Position numbers and translations under genes: made by a program. Shown piece after piece: positions 33,401 to 40,634 of a stretch of 45,668 bases of DNA. The stretch is from IMG/VR virus record IMGVR_UViG_3300047550_001080, positions 1 through 45,668 of that record, one strand, 5' to 3'. Under the pieces are notes generated by a model. The model had not been told where the DNA came from and did no database searches. It saw only the letters and a list, made by a program, of their open reading frames with translations. The stretch's first letter is position 1. Each line of letters begins with the position of its first letter. Source of the stretch: a virus.

Positions 33401-36318
33401 AATCAGTTCCGTCAGAAATTAAAACAGATGAAAGCGTAAGCGAAAATCAAAGACCTTTAAATGAGCAAGAAGCTCAAACAGAACAAGGGTCAAGACAGAT
33501 ATTTAACTATCGTGGTGAGCCAGTAGATATACGTAAATGGCAAATACCATCCATGAGCAAGATCGCTGAAAAACTAGACCATGTATTCTGGGCTTGGGCA
33601 GATGAACATTCCACATTAGATAAAGTTCAAAAAGCAATTAAGGCTTTAGGTAGAACCATAAGTAATATGTCTGATATGGCTCGTAAGATGGAGCTAAGAA
33701 ATAGTAAGATTACTGACCAGCTAGAGCAGTTTGTTCTCAAAGAAGTTAATCCAATCATTAAAAAAATGTTGGATTTTAATGTGTCTATGGACGATATTAA
33801 ACAATATCTACATGCAAGACATGCTGAAGAATACAATAATAGAATGAACGAAATCAATCATAAGGTTGATCGCAATGGAAATATTGTTCATTATAGATTA
33901 AAAGATCGTGCATCTGGTATGTCTACAGAAGATGCAAATAACTATCTTAATAGTTTAGATGAAACCCGTGAAAGACAGCTCAAAGAAATAGCTGATATGT
34001 TCTATGATATTCGTGATAGAACACAAGAGATACTTGTAGAGTCTGGTCAAGAAACTCAAGAAACGATTGACCTATGGAGGGAAATATTCCCAGACTATGT
34101 TCCATTAAACCGTGAACAAGAACAGCAAGCTGTTCCATCTGGTTTAAGAACTGGTGTTGGCGTGGATACTCGTGGCGATTTCTCTAAGAGAGCTACTGGT
34201 TCTGAGAAAGCTATTATTAATCCTATTGATGCTTTACTCTATCAAAGAGAAAGAGCTATTGCTCGTGCAGAAAACAATGAAGTATCTAAAGCTGTATATA
34301 GACTCGCATTAGAAAATCCTAACCCAGACTTTTGGATGGCAATTAATCCAGATGCTATCTATGACAGAGAAGCTTTAATTCAAGAACTACAAGATATGGG
34401 TTATGCAAATGCAGAAGAAATTGCAGATAACATCATGGCTGAGCCTAAAGAAAGATACTTACGCAAAGTAAGACCCTCTGACTTTGTGATTGATCCTACT
34501 ACCGGACTTCCAATACCAAATACCAAAGAAGTTGTTGACCAAAGAATCAGCAGAAACGCTAGATTTGGTGACAATGTATTAGCATTAAAGATTAATGGCC
34601 GTGAACGCTTTGTATTCTTTAATCAAAAAGATCCATTAGCTAAACGTATGGTTCGTTCATTAAAGAACTTAGATGCAGAAACATTAGGACCTATTGTAAG
34701 ATTCTCTAGATATGTGACACATTATTTTGGTCAAATCAATACAGTGATTGACCCCGTATTCAGCTTGGTCAACGGTCTTAAAGACTATCCATTTGCTATG
34801 GCAAACTTATCTACTACACCATTAAAAGGTAAGCAGTTAGAAGTATCTGCCAATATATTCCCAGCTATGATGGGTATTATTAGCGTATTAAGAAAACAAC
34901 ATGCTGGAGATACATCTGTTAATGAAGGCTGGCAACAAGTATACAGAGAAGCTAAAGAAGCTGGATTCCAAACTGCCAATAGATATGCCATATTAAAAAC
35001 TGGTGAAGACAAAGCCTACATAGAACAAACCATGAATAAGTTTACAGATGGTAATTCTAAGAAGGCATTTAGATATGTAGTAGATGCTTTATATGACTTT
35101 GGTTCCATGGTTGAAAATGGCGTAAGACTTGCATCATACAAAACAGCAAGAGATATGGGCATGTCTCCAGAAGAAGCAGCAAGTATTGCTAAGAATGTTA
35201 CAGTAAACTTTGATAAGAAGGGGGCTAGAACTGGTGCTATTCGCTCCCTATACTTATTCTTTAACGCATCAGTACGCAGTACAGTAAGATTAGCTGAAAC
35301 ATTAAATGGGCCTACTGGTAAATACATTATAGGTGGTGGTATCCTATTAGGTGTTATGCAAGCTATGTTGTTAGCATCAGCTGGATTTAAAGATGATGAT
35401 CCACCAGAGTATATTAAAGAACATAACTTAGTTATCCCTACATCAAATGGTAAATATACAACAATACCATTAGCGTATGGTTTAAATGTATTACCTAATA
35501 TAGGACGTATCTTTACTGAATATGGTCAAGATGTGAATAAGCATGGATGGCAAAAAGCACAAGCTATGAAGAGAGCTATTAATCTTACTAACTCATTCTT
35601 CTCTTCATTCAGCCCATTTGGTAACCAAGGTCTATCACCATTATCTATTATCCCATCAGTAGCTGAACCAGTTGTTGGCTTGGCTATTAATAAGAATGCA
35701 TTTGGTCAAACCATATCTAAACAAGATTCATATACACGCCCTACACCAGGATATACAAGAACAAAAGAAACTGGTAGCTCAGCGGGTAAAGAGATAGCTC
35801 GTCTTATGAATTTAGCTATGGGTGGCACAGATTATGCTAAATCTAAAATATGGAGTCCTACGGGTGATGATATTGATTTCTTAATTGGATCCCTCACTGG
35901 TGGACCAGGACGTGAGATATCTAAGATCTCCGAGTTCGGTAAAAACCAATTAACCGGCAAAGAAACCCCAGCCTACAGAGTCCCAGTTGTAGGTAGATTC
36001 TATGGTGAAACAGATACTAAGCCAGTCATTAGCTCAAGATTCTATAACAACATTAATCAAATGTATGAGCATGAGAATACATTAAAGAACTTAGCTAAAG
36101 ATCCAGTGGCTAAACGAGAGTATTTGCAAGATAACCCAGACGCCAGACTTTATAAATCAGCTGAGCAGTTTGAATATCAAATCAATGAATTAAACGCTAT
36201 GAAGAAGAAGCTTCAAATGGCTGGTCGTCCACAAGAGCAAATTGATAGAATTGATAATAAGAAGATTATATTAATGAATCGTTTCAACGATCGTGTTGAA
36301 AAAGCTAAGTCTCAATAA
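27463..36318 (+). CDS. 2951-residue polyvalent internal protein: zincin, ART, GHKL ATPase, zincin, LPD38-like
   Basis: Residues 1-35 carry the VEIPGLGNVEFPDTMTND opening found on large phage proteins. About 125-180 are hydrophobic. About 330-500 are a Pro/Glu/Thr linker. HEAIH at 843-847 marks a first zinc peptidase-like domain. Residues about 985-1218 look like the ADP-ribosyltransferase of polyvalent proteins (KPKVMYHGT at 1007-1015, NPNQIKSA near 1207). About 1240-1560 is a GHKL ATPase: E1278 and N1282, DNGHGM at 1316-1321, GSFGIAK at 1345-1351, DGHGT at 1413-1417. HELAH at 1862-1866 with H1872 marks a second zincin. The C-terminus (ENGVRLASYKTARDMGMSPE, LFFNASVRSTVR) is LPD38-like with a probable membrane span. 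Likely ejected with the DNA to act on host targets. Confidence 0.82.
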   Translation: MPIVEIPGLGNVEFPDTMTNDQIGQAIRTNIMPKVQATQPAVSPVGQPVSPTALTPPPPAQTQDAFSGAFGRSLYNIGADIDLLKGKITGDTEAAEKRAKELRQWGSQVYRDTEKGWTEAPGTKIAELFGGSLPYMAAPAAAAMLAPELTIGLGLTAADLTAGLVSAAQFTGSNLARQTDNEKKSLAEASLLNAGLASIPQAALDVTGLKFIPGIRRIFGEAGVKITDDVAENLVKKSILAKAGSVALQTGKTMGVEGATEAAQQLFERLQAGLSITDADARKEYYDNFIGGAVLGGALAGPGIGLEHMIDKAKPKTDQIMEQIQKQLSGEEVPTGEAPPTPPASTGETQPPAPPTTPPQPNVVTPEQLLTHATTRLQELETKVNGTETTPPQPLTPQEEAELKFLQEHQANPDKLAEGYGVSIGKPRVTGSQDVEGALGELEGKPIPVPPIYQPPVETTPPVETQPATPEEPATPEVPPTEEGKPPVEETPPTVIKEPPKIESTGKVIDNTGKEHSLPTVSEAQTAGFSFQPINPDKPMYAKTDLNGVMSMIYNLFGDKNYTSYTNMANSKYKVTPDKNQVLPKNKLSNQVSVEFRPDTLSGRQLNDNEFFADDTAHRAIESFTIHNPTSQLKVNTEEARLGANYLKKFFDIGNNVDGSITYTLKRVRSEDELNAENERLSKEFLEHINAPRGKLTYKYTKKRKPGLNTFQQSINQHEKVGDAFKDILSRIEKAIAENKYETLRKGFTNESIERYVGEDPIFYEEFETGDGNKAKLGLYKNQLEMYVDIIKHLMKIDPVMKTNLFMDPNIVGSRTTTIMGFYDRVQNTIALFANSDLPTFVHEAIHAATVHYIEMHPNDPKVKQLYKLLQESRKGDKKSRGKWEIYGHTNLKEFIAEAFSNPEFIQRLKGLDPVFDKSEATSIFDNIKTIVRGMMKAMGINTDKDRSVFDEVMDLSSELFIGKTLEGYKYDLRHPLDSQTANIIQTKSPAFKKWFGKSKIVNADGKPKVMYHGTVGDINKFNTKFIFVSDNPENASYFSAYAKDRALKEIARQIDQNPQQKLDLITKLVDDAIANKKLGIPENSNGMFTTTREEHIQSFMNRSIASSMDSLALKETLLPIVNNMMETGRNIMPVYVRAENPFDYDNPRHVKQLSAKLYDKTLSTRLKEESNWNAIESQEVQDAIKSLGFDSFYTKENGEKNLAVYNPNQIKSAIGNKGTYNLASDVITESMMPDYESVKPESGTRVQTKPGANTAILANILGQQMYAQNIGKVSVKEMLQNSYDAIKSMLDSGDIKRGKIDVNLDEANRTISVKDNGHGMTQDTLGNTFVTIAGSLKESEISSGSFGIAKLAFLFDAGNIHVATMRNGKISVLNTTGKQLKDALSDPSLAPYTESYTPEEYGLDKVKKDFPDGHGTITTIQIPETHVNKSGEVEFTPFPIKKHNHDSLSFSTLRDNIDVTFNGDKVYGVGSDFDKNDFETIANIKYPWGHVHIFASKERKDSIDTGSNVTVLSDGLYQFLDKIPVNWGETGWDAKSIQRDIYFDVVPSIRANEPGYPFSLDREGFTSKAKEDLEKMKQFIWAKYRLMELKDTSSEFGDFHYLIKKGNKVTTKQPNKLTTNKKEDTSNPLNVSANLESKNGKLVPNTNKVPTIDAKTLNDIDIDVDQFKVNQDQIDPNATLIHNNLLVRQDEYTLLYNERDRLQEKMDKDQEMLDQMPKYLPDTFDETPEHKALRESIDKQYEEIEKLSNKLWDTSKSTWKPIDVLGREKFGERFDRCMYDIGDIFRAIRDRVVILANKGDLPNGESYAPLQKYAVGISFDQEYLGVNVKLPFNGVYVNPIFSDFKDNYRTKAMGLFGTMLHELAHFQVSGHGAQFPKEMQRITAALEADEHFDINDLRQELIAIYKRNDDILTYLNTLGGNKNDTKPVGIRFQDEQYERRATSSIRDLAQTGAEGKARQIISKDVEQRDRDAQSMRQPQSVPSEIKTDESVSENQRPLNEQEAQTEQGSRQIFNYRGEPVDIRKWQIPSMSKIAEKLDHVFWAWADEHSTLDKVQKAIKALGRTISNMSDMARKMELRNSKITDQLEQFVLKEVNPIIKKMLDFNVSMDDIKQYLHARHAEEYNNRMNEINHKVDRNGNIVHYRLKDRASGMSTEDANNYLNSLDETRERQLKEIADMFYDIRDRTQEILVESGQETQETIDLWREIFPDYVPLNREQEQQAVPSGLRTGVGVDTRGDFSKRATGSEKAIINPIDALLYQRERAIARAENNEVSKAVYRLALENPNPDFWMAINPDAIYDREALIQELQDMGYANAEEIADNIMAEPKERYLRKVRPSDFVIDPTTGLPIPNTKEVVDQRISRNARFGDNVLALKINGRERFVFFNQKDPLAKRMVRSLKNLDAETLGPIVRFSRYVTHYFGQINTVIDPVFSLVNGLKDYPFAMANLSTTPLKGKQLEVSANIFPAMMGIISVLRKQHAGDTSVNEGWQQVYREAKEAGFQTANRYAILKTGEDKAYIEQTMNKFTDGNSKKAFRYVVDALYDFGSMVENGVRLASYKTARDMGMSPEEAASIAKNVTVNFDKKGARTGAIRSLYLFFNASVRSTVRLAETLNGPTGKYIIGGGILLGVMQAMLLASAGFKDDDPPEYIKEHNLVIPTSNGKYTTIPLAYGLNVLPNIGRIFTEYGQDVNKHGWQKAQAMKRAINLTNSFFSSFSPFGNQGLSPLSIIPSVAEPVVGLAINKNAFGQTISKQDSYTRPTPGYTRTKETGSSAGKEIARLMNLAMGGTDYAKSKIWSPTGDDIDFLIGSLTGGPGREISKISEFGKNQLTGKETPAYRVPVVGRFYGETDTKPVISSRFYNNINQMYEHENTLKNLAKDPVAKREYLQDNPDARLYKSAEQFEYQINELNAMKKKLQMAGRPQEQIDRIDNKKIILMNRFNDRVEKAKSQ

Positions 36319-36661
36319 CTGATATTGTGACATCACATAAGCCTTGAGGCTTAACTTCCATCCTTGTAATACATAACTTATCTATTTGAGAATCATTCTC
36401 ATATACCCCAGCATGTTCCAATGCATCTAACAATGGCTTTAGCACATTGTCTACATCACGTTTTCTTTTATCGGGAGGGTACAGGTATACCTCCATGTGC
36501 AATCGTCCGTTTAAGGTGCCTTTACGTGCGTTTAAACAGCATAAAAACACTGCTTCCCTAAACTCTTTTCCCTTTTTACCTAAAAACTTCTTAGATCCTA
36601 GTTGTCCCCAGTAATGATTTACTGTCGGAGGATAGGGTAATGATATTTTTATTTGATTCAT
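36305..36661 (-). CDS. rusA: RusA-family Holliday junction resolvase
   Basis: 118 residues from ATG 36661. Conserved N-terminus (ISLPYPPTVNHYWG) and catalytic block KRDVDNVLKPLLDAL, holding the RusA aspartates (DxD) and the lysine that follows, then ENDSQIDKL. It resolves branched recombination intermediates. It is the only protein of usual size on the minus strand and converges with the polyvalent gene, overlapping its last 14 bases. An in-frame ATG at 36709 exists, but the extra 16 residues do not belong to the family, and a perfect TATAAT lies between the two. No Shine-Dalgarno precedes ATG 36661. Confidence 0.92.
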   Translation of the reverse strand: MNQIKISLPYPPTVNHYWGQLGSKKFLGKKGKEFREAVFLCCLNARKGTLNGRLHMEVYLYPPDKRKRDVDNVLKPLLDALEHAGVYENDSQIDKLCITRMEVKPQGLCDVTISVIET

Positions 36662-36668
36662 AACGAGC

Positions 36669-36698
36669 ATTATAACACATGAATTAATATGGGTACAA
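36669..36698 (-). promoter_or_regulatory. Promoter for rusA, near-leaderless
   Basis: On the minus strand TTGTAC (36698-36693) is followed after 18 bases by TATAAT (36674-36669). The -10 ends 7 bases before ATG 36661, so the predicted start site falls on or next to the start codon. Confidence 0.55.
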
Positions 36699-36702
36699 AC
36701 TA

Positions 36703-36734
36703 TTGACATGTAGTTTATTCTATGCCACTATTAT
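36703..36734 (+). promoter_or_regulatory. Likely early-operon promoter, divergent from rusA
   Basis: A perfect TTGACA at 36703-36708 faces the early operon, and TATTAT at 36729-36734 is the best -10, but the 20-base spacing is longer than ideal. The location, at the divergent switch between rusA and the right-hand operon, supports a promoter here. Confidence 0.45.
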
Positions 36735-36761
36735 GCTTCATTATAAACGAGGGAGTTAAAA

Positions 36762-36899
36762 ATGGAACCATTGACAGCAATAGTACAAGCTATATGTTTA
36801 TTCTTTGGTTATATGAGTGACCAAGATAAGTTTATGAATGAATGTATGAAGACTCATACAAAAGTAGAATGTCAACAATTATGGAGGGACAAAAAGTGA
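36762..36899 (+). CDS. 45-residue protein, first gene of the early operon
   Basis: ATG 36762 follows CGAGGGAG at 36748-36755. Product: a hydrophobic N-terminal helix (TAIVQAICLFFGYM), then a charged segment with two cysteines (NECMKTHTKVECQQLW) and DKK at the end. It may be a small membrane or exported peptide. The stop overlaps the next GTG start. Its Shine-Dalgarno region is an exact complement of a loop of the small RNA at 43860. No family recognised. Confidence 0.6.
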   Translation: MEPLTAIVQAICLFFGYMSDQDKFMNECMKTHTKVECQQLWRDKK

Positions 36900-37180
36900 A
36901 AAGATTTATAACAATTACAGAGCATGTCATGACAGATCAGAAATACAATGATCTAGTCAAGAATGGTTTTGAGCCTACAGAATTTATTACATCTATTACA
37001 GCTGACCATGCAAGAGATCGTGGATTAGAAACCAGGGTAAGATGCGTGGAAACTGATTATGAGATGTTAGATGATGTATGTCGTGCAACCGATGCTATTG
37101 CTAAAGATAAAGCTTTTGATGAATTAGAGACTGCTTTATTTGAAAACAATATGTGTCCTAGTGGGAATTGTGAAGCATGA
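36896..37180 (+). CDS. Early protein of unknown function
   Basis: 94 residues from GTG 36896, chosen because GGAGGG (36883-36888) lies 7 bases before it and the GTGA overlaps the previous stop. The longer reading from ATG 36842 would overlap the previous gene heavily. Sequence: KRFITITEHVMTDQKYNDL, ITADHARDRGLETRVRCVE, and a Cys-bearing end (NMCPSGNCEA). No known domain. It overlaps the nuclease gene by four bases. Confidence 0.6.
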   Translation: MKRFITITEHVMTDQKYNDLVKNGFEPTEFITSITADHARDRGLETRVRCVETDYEMLDDVCRATDAIAKDKAFDELETALFENNMCPSGNCEA

Positions 37181-38055
37181 GAATAACTAATTATTTTCTT
37201 TTACCTCAGCCATTTGTAAATATAGCTAAGAACCCTAGCTATTCAAAAGGTAAATCTCATATATCAGCTACAAGTTTACTTAATAGTCCTAAGATTGTGA
37301 CTATGTTAAAAAAGTATGATGATGAGTTAGAACAAGATGTATCTGACATGATATGGTCTATCTTTGGATCAGCAGTTCATAATGTATTAGAAAAAGGTGC
37401 AGATGAACATAACCTAGTTGAACAAAGGTTACATGCTGAGTTAGATGGTTGGCATGTATCTGGTGCAATTGACTTACAAGTTGTTGATCCAGATGGCATT
37501 CATATTAAAGACTATAAGACTACATCTGTATGGGCTGTAATGAATGATAAACCAGAATGGGAACAACAACTTAACATCTACGCATGGCTAGTTGCAGTTA
37601 ACAAAAAGGTTCCTATCAAATCACTACAGATTGTAGGTATCTTAAAAGATTGGTCAAAGCGTGAAGCTGAACGCAAGCCAGATTATCCACAAAGGAATGT
37701 AACTGTTGTAGATATTCCGTTATGGACTTTTGAAGAACAAGAAGCTTTTGTAAGAGGCCGTATAGCTAAGCATAGCGCTGCTGAATTTGCTATGGAGACT
37801 GATGGTGAGTTACCAGACTGCACTCCACAAGAGATGTGGGAAAAACCACCAGTATGGGCAGTAATTAAAGTGGGTGGTGCAAGAGCCAAGTCCCTACATG
37901 AGTCTAAAGAATTAGCAGATGTAGCATTAAAAGATGCTGGTCAAGGCTTTGAAATACAAGAACGTAAAGGTGATAGAACTCGTTGTAAAGACTATTGTTT
38001 AGTCAATAAGTGGTGTAAACAATATAAAGATTACTTGGAGAAACAAGGTGAGTAA
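37177..38055 (+). CDS. PD-(D/E)XK exonuclease, Cas4/RecB-like with Cys cluster
   Basis: 292 residues. H68 (SAVHNVLEKG), D99 (SGAIDLQV), D112-x-K114 (IKDYKTT) and QLNIYAW (131-137) give the full nuclease core. C270, C274 and C280 (CKDYCLVNKWC) look like the C-terminal part of an iron-sulphur cluster as in Cas4/AddB; the usual fourth cysteine near the N-terminus is not seen. It would trim double-stranded ends to feed the ERF annealing protein encoded two genes on. Overlaps both neighbours, indicating tight coupling. Confidence 0.85.
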   Translation: MRITNYFLLPQPFVNIAKNPSYSKGKSHISATSLLNSPKIVTMLKKYDDELEQDVSDMIWSIFGSAVHNVLEKGADEHNLVEQRLHAELDGWHVSGAIDLQVVDPDGIHIKDYKTTSVWAVMNDKPEWEQQLNIYAWLVAVNKKVPIKSLQIVGILKDWSKREAERKPDYPQRNVTVVDIPLWTFEEQEAFVRGRIAKHSAAEFAMETDGELPDCTPQEMWEKPPVWAVIKVGGARAKSLHESKELADVALKDAGQGFEIQERKGDRTRCKDYCLVNKWCKQYKDYLEKQGE

Positions 38056-38290
38056 AGAACAATCAGATGGATCTACGGCAAGTTACTATGAACTTCCTAA
38101 AGATGCAACTGAATTACAACATCTTATCAGTGCAAAGAATATGAATGCACAGATTGGTGAAATCTTTAGAGCATGTTATCGTTATGGTCAAGTATCACAT
38201 AGTCCAGAGCTAAGAGATGCTAGAAAGATTAAGTTTTACATAGATGCAGAAATAGAAAGATTACTTAAACTAGAAAGGAAAAAGAAATGA
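38048..38290 (+). CDS. DUF3310-like small protein
   Basis: 80 residues from GTG 38048, with AAGG a few bases upstream. The stretch YYELPKDATELQHLISAKNM then GEIFRACYRYGQ matches the pattern of the DUF3310 group of phage early proteins. The C-terminus is a helix with basic end (EIERLLKLERKKK). It overlaps the nuclease and the ERF genes. Function unknown; the family is usually next to nucleotide or recombination genes. Confidence 0.55.
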   Translation: MSKEQSDGSTASYYELPKDATELQHLISAKNMNAQIGEIFRACYRYGQVSHSPELRDARKIKFYIDAEIERLLKLERKKK

Positions 38291-38985
38291 ACGTGTATAA
38301 AAAGCTACAACAAGCTAGGCTGAAGCTTCAATCAGCCCCGCTTAAGAAATCTGGCAAGAATAAATTTGCTGGGTATGAGTATTTTGAATTAGCAGACTTC
38401 TTGCCAACGATCCAAAATATCTTTGCAGAAGTAGGCTTATGTGGGACTGTATCTTTTGGTACAGAATTGGCAACATTAACCATCGTAGATGTAGATGCTA
38501 CTGAAGCAACACAACCAAACTTTGTGATCTTTAGTTCACCTATGTCTACGGCTGAGTTAAAAGGTTGCCATGCAATACAAAACTTGGGTGCGGTTCAGAC
38601 TTATTTGAGACGCTATCTTTGGGTGGCAGCGATGGAGATTGTTGAACATGACGCTCTTGATGCTACTACAGGAAAAGATGACCCAAAAAAAGCTGAGTCT
38701 ACAGTAACAAGTCCAACATCTGTAGATAAAAAAGAACCATGGCAATTCAATAAGATTATATATTTTGATGATCCAAATGATCCTACCGCATGGAAAGATA
38801 ATTTGATCTCTGGTACATATACTAAATTTGCATTCTGTGAAACTATAAAAGAACTTATGTATACTTTTACAGTTAACAAGGTTGGCTATGACAGATTGAA
38901 GCTTGAGTATCCAGAAGAACATAAAAATCTTATGAGTAAATTTACTGAAATTAAAACTAAACTAGAGGAGAAAGCAAATGGCTGA
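38287..38985 (+). CDS. erf: ERF-family single-strand annealing protein
   Basis: 232 residues. KSGKNKFAGYEYFELADFLP and the later AIQNLGAVQTYLRRYLWVAA with MEIVEHDALD are the ERF-superfamily core. A flexible linker (about residues 130-150) leads to a C-terminal domain (LEYPEEHKNLMSKFTEIKTK). It anneals complementary single strands and replaces RecA-type activity in phage recombination, working with the nearby exonuclease. It precedes an SSB-like small gene with an 8-base overlap. Confidence 0.88.
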   Translation: MNVYKKLQQARLKLQSAPLKKSGKNKFAGYEYFELADFLPTIQNIFAEVGLCGTVSFGTELATLTIVDVDATEATQPNFVIFSSPMSTAELKGCHAIQNLGAVQTYLRRYLWVAAMEIVEHDALDATTGKDDPKKAESTVTSPTSVDKKEPWQFNKIIYFDDPNDPTAWKDNLISGTYTKFAFCETIKELMYTFTVNKVGYDRLKLEYPEEHKNLMSKFTEIKTKLEEKANG

Positions 38986-39244
38986 GTATATTCAAAAGCC
39001 CAATACAGGTTCTGTGTTCATCAATCGTGACAAGAAAGCAGAGAACCATCCAGATATGAGAGGACTTATTCATGTAGATCGTAACCTACTGATTGACCTA
39101 TTATCTAAAAACAAAGAGGGTGATATTAAGTTATCTCTCGCTTGTTGGAAAAGAAATACAAAGAATGGTGATGATTTCCTATCCATTGGTGTTTCAGAAC
39201 CTTATGAGAAGCCAGCAACTGCGGGCAATCCTTGGGATAAATAA
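38978..39244 (+). CDS. Small possible single-strand-binding-like protein
   Basis: 88 residues with a good AGGAG site. PNTGSVFINRDKKAENHPDM, then KLSLACWKRNTKNGDDFLSI, which resembles short beta-barrel phage proteins (strand-strand 'W.K..KNG..FLSI') often coded beside recombination genes. A nucleic-acid binding role is plausible but not shown. Overlaps erf by 8 bases and the next gene by one. Confidence 0.5.
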   Translation: MAEYIQKPNTGSVFINRDKKAENHPDMRGLIHVDRNLLIDLLSKNKEGDIKLSLACWKRNTKNGDDFLSIGVSEPYEKPATAGNPWDK

Positions 39245-39666
39245 TGAAAACCATACAGTTTGAAGGTGTTAAGGTTGCCCTTAAACAAGATAAAACTGGC
39301 TATGTATTAACTTTGTCTATGCATCCTGACGACATTCCTGAAGATCTGCTTCGGGATTTCGTTGGGGCTAGATATCAAGTGGTGATGGTAAGGCTTGACT
39401 CAAATGAAAAACCAATGGATCCTCAAGAAGAATTTGCTGGTGATAGAGCCTTACGCATTGCTGGTATGCTATGCCGTGATCCAAAGTTTTGGGAATTCCT
39501 TTATTCAAGAAGTGATATATCTACAAAGGATTATGAATCTGCAACACAATGGTTGAGATTCTATCTTGATCTAGAATCTAGATCACAATTAAAAACTAAT
39601 GTTGAAGCCCAGGCTCAACTAGACAAACTATATAGGGAGTATACGCAATGGCAAGGGAAAATTTAG
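39244..39666 (+). CDS. Conserved phage early protein of unknown function
   Basis: 140 residues. QFEGVKVALKQDKTGYVLTL, then MHPDDIPEDLLRDFVGARYQ and VVMVRLDSNEKP form a beta-rich N-terminal domain. The C-terminal helices (YESATQWLRFYLDLESRSQL) follow. I recall this type of sequence in early regions of Betaproteobacterial phages, without known function. The start overlaps the previous stop by one base; the RHH gene begins inside its 3' end. Confidence 0.55.
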   Translation: MKTIQFEGVKVALKQDKTGYVLTLSMHPDDIPEDLLRDFVGARYQVVMVRLDSNEKPMDPQEEFAGDRALRIAGMLCRDPKFWEFLYSRSDISTKDYESATQWLRFYLDLESRSQLKTNVEAQAQLDKLYREYTQWQGKI

Positions 39667-39932
39667 TACCAATCTCCTTTTATCTGCCAAAAGAATTACA
39701 CGATAAGCTTAAAGTTGCTGGGAAAAATAGAAAGCAATCTGAACTTATTCGTAATGCTATTCAAATGATTATTGATGGTAATGGGCCTTATATAAGTGGG
39801 TATAATCAAGGTCTTAAAGATGCTATTAAAGAAGTTGAAAACCATGAATTAGTTATGGGATTGTCAATGAATGATTGGCATATAGGAGAACAACTTATAG
39901 ATTATATTGGTAGATTGGAGAAATCCAAATGA
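39648..39932 (+). CDS. Ribbon-helix-helix DNA-binding protein
   Basis: 94 residues, start fixed by AGGGAG at 39634-39639. PISFYLPKELHDKLKVAGKN supplies the strand and first helix and RKQSELIRNAIQMIID the second helix of a CopG/Arc-type fold. The remaining 50 residues are a helical extension (MGLSMNDWHIGEQLIDYIGR). It probably represses transcription as a dimer. Candidate binding sites are the palindromes in the 43.4-43.7 kb region. Target unproven. Confidence 0.68.
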   Translation: MARENLVPISFYLPKELHDKLKVAGKNRKQSELIRNAIQMIIDGNGPYISGYNQGLKDAIKEVENHELVMGLSMNDWHIGEQLIDYIGRLEKSK

Positions 39933-40105
39933 CAGATAAAGAACAATTAGAAGCCGTATATGCTGGTATGGCTATGATGGGATATCTTATTCGTGGCGCA
40001 CCTATACATAAAATTCCGTGTGAAGCTAAGGCTATGGCTAAACTTATGATGGAAGAAGAAACTACAGTAGGTCTTCCGGCTATTAAAAGAAGAACAAAGA
40101 AATGA
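39929..40105 (+). CDS. 58-residue early protein
   Basis: ATG 39929 overlaps the RHH stop (ATGA). Helical, Met-rich: LEAVYAGMAMMGYLIRGAPI, then PCEAKAMAKLMMEEE and a basic C-terminus KRRTKK. No known domain. It belongs to a run of seven short overlapping genes between the RHH gene and the SprT gene. Confidence 0.55.
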   Translation: MTDKEQLEAVYAGMAMMGYLIRGAPIHKIPCEAKAMAKLMMEEETTVGLPAIKRRTKK

Positions 40106-40275
40106 GCGATAAAAAGTATTGCTCTTCATGCCTACAGTTTAGGCCAGCAGATACTGGTAAAGTAGTAACAACAGCAAACAAACATATTAAGCGTTTTAAA
40201 TGCTCAGTATGCTTAAGCAAAATGATTGTTCCTAAAAAGGAGATATATGTTAGACGAACTAGTCAAACTAGCTGA
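40102..40275 (+). CDS. Small zinc-ribbon protein
   Basis: 57 residues from ATG 40102 (ATGA overlap with the previous gene). Two CxxC pairs: C7-x2-C10 (YCSSC) and C34-x2-C37 (FKCSVC) bracket a basic segment, giving a zinc-ribbon fold. It may bind nucleic acid or a host protein such as RNA polymerase. The next start lies inside its 3' end. Confidence 0.65.
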   Translation: MSDKKYCSSCLQFRPADTGKVVTTANKHIKRFKCSVCLSKMIVPKKEIYVRRTSQTS

Positions 40276-40456
40276 AGAGCTATACAAAAAAGATAAAGAC
40301 ATGGGAAAAAGAATGGGTGATTTACTCATTGAACTTCATGCAAAGATAGTAGAGCAACATAGAGTTATGAACTTGATGACTCAAGATATTCGTGATATGT
40401 TAGCTCATATTCAAAAACTAGAAGGTATTCAAGAGGTTGAAGATGGAAAACTATAA
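40247..40456 (+). CDS. Small helical early protein
   Basis: 69 residues; ATG 40247 is chosen over 40226 because AAGGAG lies at 40237-40242. The product is nearly all helix (MLDELVKLAEELYKKDKDMG, AKIVEQHRVMNLMTQDIRDM) and may form a coiled-coil dimer. It overlaps the zinc-ribbon gene by 29 bases and the next gene by 14. No known family. Confidence 0.58.
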   Translation: MLDELVKLAEELYKKDKDMGKRMGDLLIELHAKIVEQHRVMNLMTQDIRDMLAHIQKLEGIQEVEDGKL

Positions 40457-40634
40457 GCAATGGATGGAACAAAAGCTAACATCTGAAGATATGGATAAAC
40501 TTCCTAAAGTAGTTAAACCTTTAACAGATGATGTTATTACAGATATATGGCTATCTAAAAACTTCTCTGGAGAAGACTTTATTAACTATACTGCATTTGC
40601 TAGAGCCATAGAAAAAGCGCATGGCATTGTATAG
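40443..40634 (+). CDS. Small early protein
   Basis: 63 residues from ATG 40443, placed after AGAGG at 40432-40436; a TTG two codons earlier is less likely. Sequence: MENYKQWMEQKLTSEDMDKL, VITDIWLSKNFSGEDFINYT, ending AIEKAHGIV. No known domain. It overlaps the HNH-like gene by 14 bases. Confidence 0.55.
   Translation: MENYKQWMEQKLTSEDMDKLPKVVKPLTDDVITDIWLSKNFSGEDFINYTAFARAIEKAHGIV

Noticed and set aside
36662-36709. Upstream ATG for rusA
   Set aside because: Adds 16 residues not found in the family and places the TATAAT box inside the coding sequence.
36842-36895. Longer start for the gene at 36896
   Set aside because: Would overlap the 45-residue gene in another frame; GGAGGG is correctly placed only for GTG 36896.
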